This document shows positions 44,040-52,215 of a DNA stretch of 64,000 nucleotides, piece by piece (the first letter of the stretch is position 1; each line of letters starts with the position of its first letter). The notes under the pieces are model-generated. The model worked only from the letters and a program-made list of their open reading frames with translations, was not told the origin of the DNA and ran no database searches. Position numbers and translations under genes: made by a program. Source of the DNA: Xanthomonas sp. DAR 34887 (GTDB taxonomy: Bacteria > Pseudomonadota > Gammaproteobacteria > Xanthomonadales > Xanthomonadaceae); the NCBI RefSeq assembly GCF_041245805.1, contig NZ_CP162490.1:4627001-4691000 (forward strand), given 5' to 3'.

Positions 44040-45962
44040 ATGTCCGGCCATAGCCAGTTCGCCCTGCTGAAACAGCGCCGCTTCCTGCCGTTCTTCGTGG
44101 TCCAGGGGCTGGGTGCGTTCAACGACAACGTCTACCGGCAGGCGATCATCGGCCTGCTGTTCTATCTGGGCGTCACCCCCGAGCAGCGCACGCTCTACAC
44201 CAACCTGGCGCCGGCGCTGTTCATCCTGCCGTACTTCCTGTTCTCCGCCCTGGCCGGGCAGATCGCCGAGAAACTGGAGAAATCGCGGCTGGTGGTGATC
44301 ACCACCACGATGGAGATCGCGATCATGTCGCTGGCCGCGCTCGGCTTCCTGACCGAGAACATGGCGGTGCTGCTGGTGGCGCTGTTCTGCACCGGCCTGC
44401 AGTCCACCCTGTTCGGCCCGGTGAAGTATTCGATCCTGCCGTCGGTGCTGAAGCCGGAAGAACTGACCGGCGGCAACGGCCTGGTCGAGATGGGCACCTC
44501 GATCTCGATCCTGTGCGGCATGATCCTGGGCGGGCTGATCTTCCAGATCGCCGGCAGCCATGGCCCGGTCGCCGCGGCCACCGCGGTGATCGCGCTGGCG
44601 GTCACCGGCAACCTGGTCGCGCGGCTGATTCCGAAGGTCGATGCCGGCGCGCCGGACCTGAAGATCAACTGGAATCCGCTGCCCGAGTCGCTGGCGATCA
44701 TGCGCCTGACCCGGCGCCAGCTGGCGGTGCGCAACGCGGTGCTCGGCGTGTCCTGGTTCTGGTTCATCGGCACGGTGCTGACCGCGCAGCTGCCGACCTA
44801 CGCCGAACTCAATCTCGGCGGCGCGCAGGACCTGTACATCTTCGCCCTGGCGCTGTTCTCGATCGGCACCGGCACCGGTTCGCTGCTGTGCGAAAAGCTG
44901 TCCGGGCGCACCGTGGAAATCGGCCTGGTGCCGCTGGGCGCGTTCGGCATCAGCGCGTTCATGCTCGACCTGTATTTCGCCCGCCCCGGCGGCGCGCTGC
45001 AGGCCGGGCTGGGCATCGGCGAGTTCGTGCACCAGGCCGGCAGCTGGCGGATCATGCTCGACCTGGTCGGCATCGGCCTGTGCACCGGCCTGTTCGTGGT
45101 GCCGCTGTTCGCGCTGATCCAGAGCCGCACACCCAAGGCCGAACTGTCGCGGGTGATCGCCGGGCTCAACATCCAGAACTCGATGTTCATCGTCATCGCC
45201 GCGATGGTCGGCATCGCGCTGCAGATGAAACAGCTGACCCTGTTCGGCACGCGCATCCCGATGCCCGGGCTGAGCATCCCGCAGGTGTTCCTGGCGCTGG
45301 CCATCGCCAACGCGGTGGTGGCGATCTGGATCTTCAGCATCGTCCCCGAATTCCTGATGCGTTTCCTCAGCTGGGTGATGGTGCGCGCGCTGTACCGGCT
45401 GCGCCTGCACGGCATCGAGCGGCACGTGCCCGACGAGGGCGCGGCGCTGATCGTGTGCAACCACGTCAGCTACATGGACGCGTTGGTGCTGGCCGCGTCG
45501 ATCCCGCGGCCGGTGCGTTTCGTCATGTACTACCGCATCTTCAACATCCCGGTGATGCGCTGGATCTTCCGCACCGCCAAGGCGATCCCGATCGCCGGCG
45601 CGCGCGAGGACCCGGCGCTGATGCAGCGCGCCTTCGACGCCATCGACGCGGCGCTGGCCGATGGCGAACTGGTGTGCATCTTCCCCGAGGGCGCCCTGAC
45701 CAAGGATGGCGAGATCGCCAAGTTCAAGTCCGGCGTGGAGAAGATCGTCGAGCGCCGCGCGGTGCCGGTCGTCCCGATGGCGCTGCGCAACATGTGGACC
45801 AGCATGTGGAGCAAGCGCGACTCGCGGCTGCGGCGCATGCGCGTGCCGCGGCGCTTCCGCGCGCACGTGGAGGTGATCGCCGGCGCGCCGGTGGCCGCGG
45901 CCGACGTCAGCGCGGAGCTGCTGGAAACGCAGGTGCGGCAGTTGCGCGGGGACGCCGCCTGA
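44040..45962 (+). CDS. LplT-like MFS transporter fused to a PlsC-type acyltransferase
   Basis: 640 residues. The N-terminal 430 residues form a lysophospholipid-transporter-like MFS domain (RRFLPFFVVQGLGAFNDNVY, GLQSTLFGPVKYSILPSVL, GGNGLVEMGTSISILCG). The C-terminal 200 residues form an acyltransferase (CNHVSYMDALVLAA with HX4D, AKAIPIAGAREDP, CIFPEGALTKDGE, VVPMALRNMW). It would flip lysophospholipids inward and reacylate them. In E. coli these jobs are LplT and Aas; the acyl-ACP synthetase part of Aas is absent here, so the acyl donor must be made elsewhere. AAGGAG precedes ATG 44040. Confidence 0.92.
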   Translation: MSGHSQFALLKQRRFLPFFVVQGLGAFNDNVYRQAIIGLLFYLGVTPEQRTLYTNLAPALFILPYFLFSALAGQIAEKLEKSRLVVITTTMEIAIMSLAALGFLTENMAVLLVALFCTGLQSTLFGPVKYSILPSVLKPEELTGGNGLVEMGTSISILCGMILGGLIFQIAGSHGPVAAATAVIALAVTGNLVARLIPKVDAGAPDLKINWNPLPESLAIMRLTRRQLAVRNAVLGVSWFWFIGTVLTAQLPTYAELNLGGAQDLYIFALALFSIGTGTGSLLCEKLSGRTVEIGLVPLGAFGISAFMLDLYFARPGGALQAGLGIGEFVHQAGSWRIMLDLVGIGLCTGLFVVPLFALIQSRTPKAELSRVIAGLNIQNSMFIVIAAMVGIALQMKQLTLFGTRIPMPGLSIPQVFLALAIANAVVAIWIFSIVPEFLMRFLSWVMVRALYRLRLHGIERHVPDEGAALIVCNHVSYMDALVLAASIPRPVRFVMYYRIFNIPVMRWIFRTAKAIPIAGAREDPALMQRAFDAIDAALADGELVCIFPEGALTKDGEIAKFKSGVEKIVERRAVPVVPMALRNMWTSMWSKRDSRLRRMRVPRRFRAHVEVIAGAPVAAADVSAELLETQVRQLRGDAA

Positions 45963-46068
45963 ACTGCCGGAATGACCTAGCGGGGTGCCGGGAAACGCCG
46001 CTTCGGGTAGATTAGGCGCCGGGGAGACGCCTGCGTAGTGCGGCGGCGTCCATTTCAGGGGTCGATCA

Positions 46069-46368
46069 GTGAGCCAAGTATTGCCGCCACCACCGCCCAA
46101 CGGCGCGGGCATCTACGTCCCCAACAATCTGGTGTGGGCGATCCTGTCCACGCTGTTCTGCTGCCTGCCGCTGGGCGTGGTCTCGATCGTCTACGCCTCG
46201 CAGGTGGACGGCAAGCGCGCCGCCGGCGATGTGGCCGGCGCCCGCGAGGCCTCGCGCAAGGCCGGCCTGTGGGCGATATGGTCGGCGCTCGCCATGCCGA
46301 TCCTGCTCGCCCTGTGGTTCCTGCTGTTCGGCGGCATCGCCATCCTCAGCAGCGCGCTGGGGCAATGA
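46069..46368 (+). CDS. CD225/dispanin-family small membrane protein (1 of 3)
   Basis: 99 residues starting with GTG 46069. A Pro-rich N-terminus leads to the CD225 core: LVWAILSTLFCCLPLGVVSI, YASQVDGKRAAGDVAGAR, AREASRKAGLWAIWSAL, ending in a second hydrophobic helix. This is the bacterial branch of the family that includes vertebrate IFITM proteins. Bacterial function unknown. First of a run of five small membrane-protein genes reading the same way. Confidence 0.9.
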   Translation: MSQVLPPPPPNGAGIYVPNNLVWAILSTLFCCLPLGVVSIVYASQVDGKRAAGDVAGAREASRKAGLWAIWSALAMPILLALWFLLFGGIAILSSALGQ

Positions 46369-46423
46369 GCCGACCCGCTTTCTCGTTTTTTCTTCGTTCC
46401 ACCACGCAACCGGAGTAACACGG

Positions 46424-46705
46424 ATGAATACCACCGCACCGCAAGTGTCCAACAACCTCGTATGGGCGATCCTGACCACGCTGTTCTGCTGCCTGCCGCT
46501 GGGCATCGTGTCGATCGTGTTCGCTTCCCAGGTCAACACCAAGCTCGCCGCCGGCGACATCGCCGGCGCCCGCGAATCGGCCGACAAGGCCAAGAAGTGG
46601 GCGATCTACTCGGTCGTCGCCTGGGTGGTGCTGGTCGTGCTGTACCTGATCTTCATCTTCGCCCTGGGCGGCCTGGGCATGATGCAGCAGTCGTCCATGT
46701 CCTGA
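46424..46705 (+). CDS. CD225/dispanin-family small membrane protein (2 of 3)
   Basis: 93 residues; ATG 46424 with CGGAG ten bases upstream. The core LVWAILTTLFCCLPLGIVSI and FASQVNTKLAAGDIAGARES is nearly the same as in the first copy, showing recent duplication, but the N-terminus lacks the poly-Pro stretch and the last helix (VVLVVLYLIFIFALGGLGMM) differs. Ends 74 bp before the first DUF2752 gene. Confidence 0.9.
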   Translation: MNTTAPQVSNNLVWAILTTLFCCLPLGIVSIVFASQVNTKLAAGDIAGARESADKAKKWAIYSVVAWVVLVVLYLIFIFALGGLGMMQQSSMS

Positions 46706-46779
46706 TCGACGACCTGGGCCGCCGCTGCCGCGCGCAGCGGCGGCCTGCGCCGATCGCTTTTTCGATTTTTCCGTATCCC

Positions 46780-47199
46780 ATGTTCCTGCGCGGACGCACC
46801 CTGCCCCGTTGGCTACCGCTGGCCGCGCTGAGCGGCGCCGCCGTGGTGGCGACGCTGGTGCTGCGCCGGGTCGATCCCAATGTGCCGGGCAATCCGTTGC
46901 CGGCCTGTCCGTTCTACGCCCTCACCGGCCTGTACTGCCCCGGTTGCGGCAGCACCCGCTGCCTGCACGCGCTGGTGCACTTTGATCTGGCCCACGCGCT
47001 GGCGACCAATCCCTTGCTGGTGGTGGCGCTGCCGCTGCTGGCGCTCATGGCGCTCAATGCCGCCGGGCTGCGCATGCGCCCGCTGGCGCCCTTGCTGAAA
47101 ATCCTCGCCGATCCGCGCCTGTGGCTGTGGCTGCTGCTCGGCTACGCGGTGCTGCGCAACCTGCCGTGGTTCCCGTTCACCCTGCTCGCGCCGCACTGA
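46780..47199 (+). CDS. DUF2752 membrane protein (1 of 2)
   Basis: 139 residues, three or four hydrophobic helices. The DUF2752 hallmark CPFYALTGLYCPGCGSTRCL then HALVHFDLAHALATNPL is complete, including the CPGCG-x-TR element and HAL helix. Function unknown; the Cys pair could bind a metal or be redox active. C-terminal part NLPWFPFTLLAPH is shared with the second copy. Confidence 0.9.
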   Translation: MFLRGRTLPRWLPLAALSGAAVVATLVLRRVDPNVPGNPLPACPFYALTGLYCPGCGSTRCLHALVHFDLAHALATNPLLVVALPLLALMALNAAGLRMRPLAPLLKILADPRLWLWLLLGYAVLRNLPWFPFTLLAPH

Positions 47200-47297
47200 G
47201 CGACCTCGCACCGGCGGCGAAAAGATGGAGCCGCGGCGACGGCCTCGTCTAGACTTGAGCGCATGCCCCGCGCATGCCCACTCAAGGAGATTCACAG

Positions 47298-47639
47298 ATG
47301 AGCACCGTCAGCCCCGTCACCCCGCCGCCCGCCCCCACGCCCGGCGCGATCCCCAACCATCTGGCCTGGGCGATCATCGCCACGGTGCTCGGCTTCTGCC
47401 TGTGCTGCCCGTCGATCATCCCCGGCATCGTCGCCATCGTGTTCTCCAGCAAGGTCAACGGCCTGCTCAATCAGGGCGACCTGGACGGCGCGCGGCGCGC
47501 GTCCAACAGCGCCAAGACCTGGTGCTGGGTGACCACCGCGCTGGCCATCATCGGCGTGGTGCTCAACATCGTCATGGTCGCCACCGGCGGCATGCAGAGC
47601 TACATGGAATACGTGAACCAGATGCAGCAGGTGAGCTGA
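47298..47639 (+). CDS. CD225/dispanin-family small membrane protein (3 of 3)
   Basis: 113 residues; AAGGAGA precedes ATG 47298 by about eight bases. Proline-rich start, then a diverged CD225 core: HLAWAIIATVLGFCLCCPSI, GIVAIVFSSKVNGLLNQGDL, ARRASNSAKTWCWVTTALAI. Ends 5 bp before the second DUF2752 gene, so this dispanin/DUF2752 pair is surely co-translated. Confidence 0.9.
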   Translation: MSTVSPVTPPPAPTPGAIPNHLAWAIIATVLGFCLCCPSIIPGIVAIVFSSKVNGLLNQGDLDGARRASNSAKTWCWVTTALAIIGVVLNIVMVATGGMQSYMEYVNQMQQVS

Positions 47640-47644
47640 CCGGC

Positions 47645-48052
47645 ATGCGCGCCTGGCAACAACGGGCGTGCCTCGGCGCCGCCACCGCCCTCGCGGCGAC
47701 CGGCGGCGCGCTGCTGTACCGGTTCGATCCCAACGCCGCGGACAATCCGTTCGCGCCGTGTCTGTTCCATACGCTCACCGGCTACTACTGTCCCGGCTGC
47801 GGCATGACCCGCGCCCTGCACGCCCTGGTGCATCTGGATCCGCTCGGCGCCTTCGCGATGAACCCCGGCGCGATGCTGGGCCTGGCCGTGCTGCCGGGCC
47901 TGATCGCATGGAAGGCGGGCTGGCGTGCAGCCTGGTTCGCGCCGGTGGTCGCCGTGGTCTCGCGGCCGAATTTCTGGCTGCTGGCGCTGCCCGGCTACTG
48001 GATCGCGCGCAATCTGCCGTGGTTCCCGTTCACCCTGCTGGCGCCCGGCTGA
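47645..48052 (+). CDS. DUF2752 membrane protein (2 of 2)
   Basis: 135 residues. FDPNAADNPFAPCLFHTLTG, YYCPGCGMTRALHALVHL and a C-terminal NLPWFPFTLLAPG mirror the first copy, although the middle is diverged. Starts 5 bp after the third dispanin and its stop codon (TGA 48050-48052) touches the following small ORF. Confidence 0.9.
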   Translation: MRAWQQRACLGAATALAATGGALLYRFDPNAADNPFAPCLFHTLTGYYCPGCGMTRALHALVHLDPLGAFAMNPGAMLGLAVLPGLIAWKAGWRAAWFAPVVAVVSRPNFWLLALPGYWIARNLPWFPFTLLAPG

Positions 48053-48414
48053 CGGCCATACCGCAGTTCGGCATCTACAGCAAGGAACTCCTGGTCGGCT
48101 GGTCCGCGCTCGAACGTGGCGACGCGCCCATGGGCGTGGCGTTCGGCAGGTTCGTGCCGGCGCCGTCCTATCGCCTGATCCAGGCGCAGGTGATCGCCGC
48201 CCAGGGTCCGGCGTCGGAGGGCTTGCATCTCTCGGCACGCGCTGCGAACGGAACATTGCTCGAATGCATCGGCGTGTGCATCAGCGACTACGCGGCGGAA
48301 CTCGGCGCGAGTGGACGCGAGGTATCGGTCATCGGCATCAGCGATCCGCCGTATGCCCAGTTGTTTCCCCAGCATGTCGCTGCCTACGAGCGCCAGTTCC
48401 CGAGCGGCGACTGA
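48049..48414 (+). CDS. conserved-looking hypothetical protein, start codon unresolved
   Basis: About 121 residues, not recognised. The frame looks coding from IPQFGIYSKELLVGWSALER onward (GVAFGRFVPAPSYRLIQAQV, ECIGVCISDYAAELGASGRE, SDPPYAQLFPQHVAAYERQF), yet no ATG, GTG or TTG lies before ATG 48130, which would remove this part. CTG 48049 is the only near-start; it overlaps the DUF2752 stop. Either a rare start is used, or the gene lost its start (pseudogene), or translation begins at 48130. No membrane segment or signal is seen. Confidence 0.5.
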   Translation: MTAIPQFGIYSKELLVGWSALERGDAPMGVAFGRFVPAPSYRLIQAQVIAAQGPASEGLHLSARAANGTLLECIGVCISDYAAELGASGREVSVIGISDPPYAQLFPQHVAAYERQFPSGD

Positions 48415-48472
48415 CAGCCCGCCGCAAGGTCGAACGCGCCGCCGGCCGACTTGATGCGGGCCTTCAGACGCC

Positions 48473-49369
48473 TCAGCTGACCCAGCCGGCGATCACCAGC
48501 AACGCCAGCACCACCAGCCACAGCAGCAACACCCGCCAGATCTGGCTCATCGCATCGCGCAGTTCCGGCAAGCGCCGCAGCACCGGCACCACCATGCCGG
48601 CATCGCTGTAGTCGTGCGCCTCGGCGTCGAGTTCGCCGCGCACGCTGGCGCAGGCCACCGGGCCGAGGAAGCCGCTGTCCAGCTGCCAGCGCTTGCCGCC
48701 GGCCGCGCGCCAGGCGCCGAATACGCTCTCGAAATTGCCGACCAGCGCCAGCGAGAAGGTCATCAGCTGCGCCACCGGCCACTCCAGTGCGGCCAGCGCG
48801 GTGCGCGCGCCGCGCGCGGTGGCCGACGGCAGCCGCGGCGCGTACGCGCCGACCGCGGCCAGCGCCAGCAGGCGATAGCCAAGCGCGCCGAACGGCCCCA
48901 GCAGCAGGAACCAGAACAGCACCGCGAACCAGCGCCGCAATGCGCTGACCGCCACCGCCTCCACCAGCCCCGCCGGATCCTCGCGCGGCGGCCCGCCATC
49001 GGCATGCAGGTGCGCGATCGCCACGCGCCGCGCGGCGACGTCGTCGGCCTCGATCACCGCTTCCACGTCGCTGTCCAGATCGCGCGGACCCCAGCTGAAG
49101 GCCAGCACCAGCACCCCGAACAGCAGTGACAGCAGGCCCAGGTGCGGCGCGGCCAGCAGCCACTGCAGCACGCCGACCAGCAGCAAGGCCGGCAGCAACG
49201 CCAGCGCGATGCCGTAGCGGCCGCGCCAGCCGCTGCCTTCGCCGGCGTGCGCGTCCAGCCACGACAGCCAGTCGCCATAGGCCTCGAAACGGCGCAGCGA
49301 GGCCACCATGCCGGGCGCGACATGGCCCAGCACCAGAGCGACGATCACAGCGACGAGAGTAGTGAACAT
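48473..49369 (-). CDS. ampE: AmpE-like regulatory membrane protein
   Basis: 298 residues, inner membrane. Features of AmpE/CobD-like proteins: MFTTLVAVIVALVLGHVAPG, RFEAYGDWLSWLDAHAGEGS, LLVGVLQWLLAAP, RRWFAVLFWFLLLGPFGALG YR region and C-terminal LLLWLVVLALLVIAGW. In enterobacteria ampE lies beside ampD and is linked to beta-lactamase induction; no ampD is adjacent here. Convergent with the upstream small ORF; probably the last gene of a unit with nudC. Confidence 0.85.
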   Translation of the reverse strand: MFTTLVAVIVALVLGHVAPGMVASLRRFEAYGDWLSWLDAHAGEGSGWRGRYGIALALLPALLLVGVLQWLLAAPHLGLLSLLFGVLVLAFSWGPRDLDSDVEAVIEADDVAARRVAIAHLHADGGPPREDPAGLVEAVAVSALRRWFAVLFWFLLLGPFGALGYRLLALAAVGAYAPRLPSATARGARTALAALEWPVAQLMTFSLALVGNFESVFGAWRAAGGKRWQLDSGFLGPVACASVRGELDAEAHDYSDAGMVVPVLRRLPELRDAMSQIWRVLLLWLVVLALLVIAGWVS

Positions 49370-49430
49370 GCAGGTCCTCCGGGACCGTTCTGAAGCGTGT
49401 GCGGCGGCGGCGACGCCGCGGCAGTGTGGC

Positions 49431-50366
49431 CTATGCGTCGCGGCCGCCGCTGCGGCGATACCAGTCCACGACCAGCGCGCGCGCGATGGAGATGGCCGGC
49501 GGCAGGCGCAGGCCATGACCGTCGTCGGCGCTGTCGCCCTGCGCCGCGGCGCGCTGCAGGGCGGCCCCGATCTCGTCGCGTTCGAACCAGCGCGCGTCTT
49601 CCAGCTCGCCATCCACCTGTGGCGCGTCGGGCTCGGCCAGCGCGCTGAAGCCGAGCATCAGCGCGCCGGGGAACGGCCATGGCTGCGCGCCGTAATAGCG
49701 GCAGCTGCCGGGCCGTACCCGCACCTGGGTCTCCTCGGCCACTTCGCGCGCCACGGTCTGCTCCAGCGACTCGCCGGGCTCGACGAAGCCGGCGATCACC
49801 GAATAGCGCCGCGCCGGCCAGCTCGCCTGGCGCCCCAGCAGCAGCCGCGTGCCGTCGCTGACCGCCACGATCACCGCCGGATCCACCCGCGGATAGTGTT
49901 CGCTGGCGCATTGCGCGCACACGCCGAGGAAGCCGCCGCGGCGGAAGCCGATGGCGCCGCCGCAGACGCCGCAGAAGCGGGTGCGCGATTGCCAATGCAG
50001 CATGCCGCGGGCATAGGCGAACAAGCCTGCCGCGAGCGCCGGCCACTCGGCTGCGGCGCGGCGCAGGTCCATGCGCTGCGGCGGGTCGAGATCGGCAGCC
50101 AGCGCAGCGGCGGCCACCGCGAACCAGGCCGCGCCATCGCGCAGGCCGAGGAAGATCGCCTGTTCGACCACGTCGCCCAGCGCGGCGCCGGTCAGCGTCA
50201 GCGGCTGGCCCTGCGCATCGGCGTAGGCGTTGCCGTCGGCGTCGAGCAGCAGCAGGTGCGCTGTGGGCCAGGCGCGGCGCAAGGCCTCGGGATCGTTGCG
50301 CAGCGCATCGGCACGGTCGATGACCGCGTCGGCGAACGCGAAGGAAGCGGGCGTCAGTTCGGGCAT
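49431..50366 (-). CDS. nudC: NADH pyrophosphatase / NAD-cap hydrolase
   Basis: Hydrolyses NAD(H) and removes NAD caps from RNA. 311 residues: N-terminal NUDIX-like domain, zinc ribbon with CGVCGG and CAQCA (two CxxC pairs), then the Nudix box within GFVEPGESLEQTVAREVAEE and the NudC-specific SQPWPFP-like sequence YYGAQPWPFPGALMLGF. ATG 50366 is chosen because the frame upstream is not conserved. Confidence 0.96.
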   Translation of the reverse strand: MPELTPASFAFADAVIDRADALRNDPEALRRAWPTAHLLLLDADGNAYADAQGQPLTLTGAALGDVVEQAIFLGLRDGAAWFAVAAAALAADLDPPQRMDLRRAAAEWPALAAGLFAYARGMLHWQSRTRFCGVCGGAIGFRRGGFLGVCAQCASEHYPRVDPAVIVAVSDGTRLLLGRQASWPARRYSVIAGFVEPGESLEQTVAREVAEETQVRVRPGSCRYYGAQPWPFPGALMLGFSALAEPDAPQVDGELEDARWFERDEIGAALQRAAAQGDSADDGHGLRLPPAISIARALVVDWYRRSGGRDA

Positions 50367-50414
50367 GCGGCGCAGGGTGCAGGCAAACCGCGCATCCCGC
50401 AAGCCGCAGCGTGT

Positions 50415-50801
50415 CTACACGCTGAAGCTGCTGCCGCAGCCGCAGGTGGTCTTGGCGTTGGGGTTGCGGATCACGAACTGCGCACCGTGCAGGCCTTCGC
50501 TGTAATCCACTTCCGCACCCATCAGGTACTGCAGGCTCAGCGGGTCGACCAGCAAGGTGACGTCGTCGGTGCGGACCGACAGGTCGTCCTCGGCGCGGTT
50601 CTCGTCGAACTCGAAGCCGTACTGGAACCCGGAACATCCGCCGCCCTGGATGTACACGCGCAACGCCAGCGCGTCGTTGCCTTCCTCGCGGATCAACTCG
50701 CGCACCTTGGATGCGGCGGCCTGGGTGAAGTTCAGCGGCCGCTCCAGCGACTGGTAATCGGGCGCGGGCGCGGCACTGGGCAGGGAAACGAGGGTGCTCA
50801 T
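50415..50801 (-). CDS. erpA: iron-sulfur cluster insertion protein ErpA
   Basis: A-type carrier delivering Fe-S clusters to apoproteins. 128 residues with the three conserved cysteines in GGGCSGFQYGF and TTCGCGSSFSV. The N-terminal 25 residues are an extension common in Xanthomonadaceae. Lies between nudC and a bactofilin gene on the same strand. Confidence 0.96.
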   Translation of the reverse strand: MSTLVSLPSAAPAPDYQSLERPLNFTQAAASKVRELIREEGNDALALRVYIQGGGCSGFQYGFEFDENRAEDDLSVRTDDVTLLVDPLSLQYLMGAEVDYSEGLHGAQFVIRNPNAKTTCGCGSSFSV

Positions 50802-50832
50802 GGCAGCAGGATGGGGGCGGCCGGCAGCCGAA

Positions 50833-51288
50833 TCAAGCGTCCGCCGCGCTCAGCGCGCGCTGCGCGTGCTCGGCTTGCGGTTCTTCGTGTGACCGCTCCG
50901 GCGGCGCCAGCGCGGCCATGCTGCCGGCGTGGATCAGCCGCCCGGTCAGCTGCGCACCGGCGTTCATCTCCACCACCTGGTAGTGCACGTTGCCCTGCAC
51001 CCGTGCCTTCGGCGCCAGTTCCACGCGCTCGGCGGCATGCACATCGCCGGTCAATTGGCCGTTGATGATCACGATCGGCGCGCGCACCTCGCCCTCGATG
51101 CTGCCGTGCTCGGACAGGGTCAGCGTCGCCGGCGCGCCGTCCTCGGCCAGCACCTTGCCGAGGATGCGCCCTTCCACGTACAGGGCGCCGCTGAACACCA
51201 GGTCGCCCCGGATCACCACCTGCGCGCCGATCAGGGTATCCACCACGGTCTGGCCGTTGCTGCGGCCGTTCTTGTTGCTTCCGAACAT
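50833..51288 (-). CDS. bactofilin (polymer-forming cytoskeletal protein)
   Basis: Forms cytoplasmic beta-helical filaments used in cell shape, motility or chromosome positioning. 151 residues: basic N-terminal tail (MFGSNKNGRSNGQTVVDTLI), the bactofilin beta-solenoid core (GALYVEGRILGKVLAEDG, VIINGQLTGDVHAAERVELA, PKARVQGNVHYQVVEMNAGA) and an acidic C-terminal tail. Starts 8 bp after a coiled-coil membrane protein gene; the pair likely functions together. Confidence 0.95.
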   Translation of the reverse strand: MFGSNKNGRSNGQTVVDTLIGAQVVIRGDLVFSGALYVEGRILGKVLAEDGAPATLTLSEHGSIEGEVRAPIVIINGQLTGDVHAAERVELAPKARVQGNVHYQVVEMNAGAQLTGRLIHAGSMAALAPPERSHEEPQAEHAQRALSAADA

Positions 51289-51295
51289 AAGCTGC

Positions 51296-52030
51296 CTACT
51301 CCCCTTTGCCGTTGCCGGCCAGTGTCCAATCGAAACTCTGGGTGACCGGCGCCCCTCCGCCGGACAGCGATACTCGCACCCGCTGCGGGGTGAAATCCTT
51401 GGGCAGGATCACGCTGCCGTCCAACTGCTGGAAATAGCGGAACGAATAATCCTGGCCGGGCACGCCGCTCTTCTGGTGCAGTTCGTCCCAGCCCACGCTG
51501 GTCAGCTTGCCGCCGCGCACGCCTTCCACGGTCAGGCGCATCTGCCCCTGGCTGATCGCGCCGCGATTGAGGTTCTGGGTCAGCACCACGTTGTAATGCC
51601 AGGTGCCGCCGGCCTCGGCCGAGAACTCGGCCGAATGCACGGTCAGGCCCTTGCGCTGGCTGGTGGCGCCGACCAGGCGCTCGTAGAAGGCGACGTCGGC
51701 GCGCAGCCCGGCGATCTCCTCGTCGCGCTCGGCCAGCGAACTCTGCACCTCGTTGTTGGCGGCGCGGCTGATCTGGTCGGAACGGGCCAGGGTCGCCTGG
51801 CGCTGGTTGAGCGTGTCGATCTGCCGCTGCTGCGCCTGCAGCCTGGCCTCGGCCTGGCGCAGTTGCGCCCTCACCTCGCCCAGCTCCGGCGCGGCCTGGC
51901 GGCTGGCCAGGAACCACGTTCCCGCCAGCGACAGCAGCCAGACGATGGCGATCAGCAACCACAGGCCGCGGCCACGCGCGGGCGCGGCGCCGTTGGGCAC
52001 GATCTGGAAACGGGGGACGGGTCGGTTCAT
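51296..52030 (-). CDS. DUF6776-like coiled-coil membrane protein
   Basis: 244 residues: one N-terminal transmembrane helix (LWLLIAIVWLLSLAGTWFLA), a coiled coil of about 70 residues (GEVRAQLRQAEARLQAQQRQ, IDTLNQRQATLARSDQ) and a periplasmic beta-rich domain (VHSAEFSAEAGGTWHYNVVL, GQDYSFRYFQQLDGSVILPK). Start ATG 52030 preferred; TTG 52036 in frame. Upstream of the bactofilin gene, it may anchor that filament to the envelope (inference). A 12-base G run lies 45 bp upstream of the start. Confidence 0.8.
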   Translation of the reverse strand: MNRPVPRFQIVPNGAAPARGRGLWLLIAIVWLLSLAGTWFLASRQAAPELGEVRAQLRQAEARLQAQQRQIDTLNQRQATLARSDQISRAANNEVQSSLAERDEEIAGLRADVAFYERLVGATSQRKGLTVHSAEFSAEAGGTWHYNVVLTQNLNRGAISQGQMRLTVEGVRGGKLTSVGWDELHQKSGVPGQDYSFRYFQQLDGSVILPKDFTPQRVRVSLSGGGAPVTQSFDWTLAGNGKGE

Positions 52031-52074
52031 CGTCAAAGCCGCGCCACCGAGGCGGCAGCGGCGTCAATCCTCGC

Positions 52075-52086
52075 GGGGGGGGGGGG
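52075..52086. repeat. homopolymeric G12 tract in the divergent promoter region
   Basis: Twelve uninterrupted G residues (C on the minus strand) lie 45 bp upstream of the DUF6776-like gene and 130 bp upstream of the DUF4126 gene. Such tracts change length by slipped-strand mispairing and could vary promoter spacing. It could also be an assembly-uncertain position. Confidence 0.9.
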
Positions 52087-52215
52087 TCGGCCGGTCGGCT
52101 AGTGTAAGCCACGTGCCGTAGCTTGCCGTTGCCGCAGCGGCGGCCCTGCGCTGGCCTTCGGCGCACGCTTGGCCGATAGTGGCCGCCACCCGCGCATCTG
52201 CAGGAGCGCCCCGCC

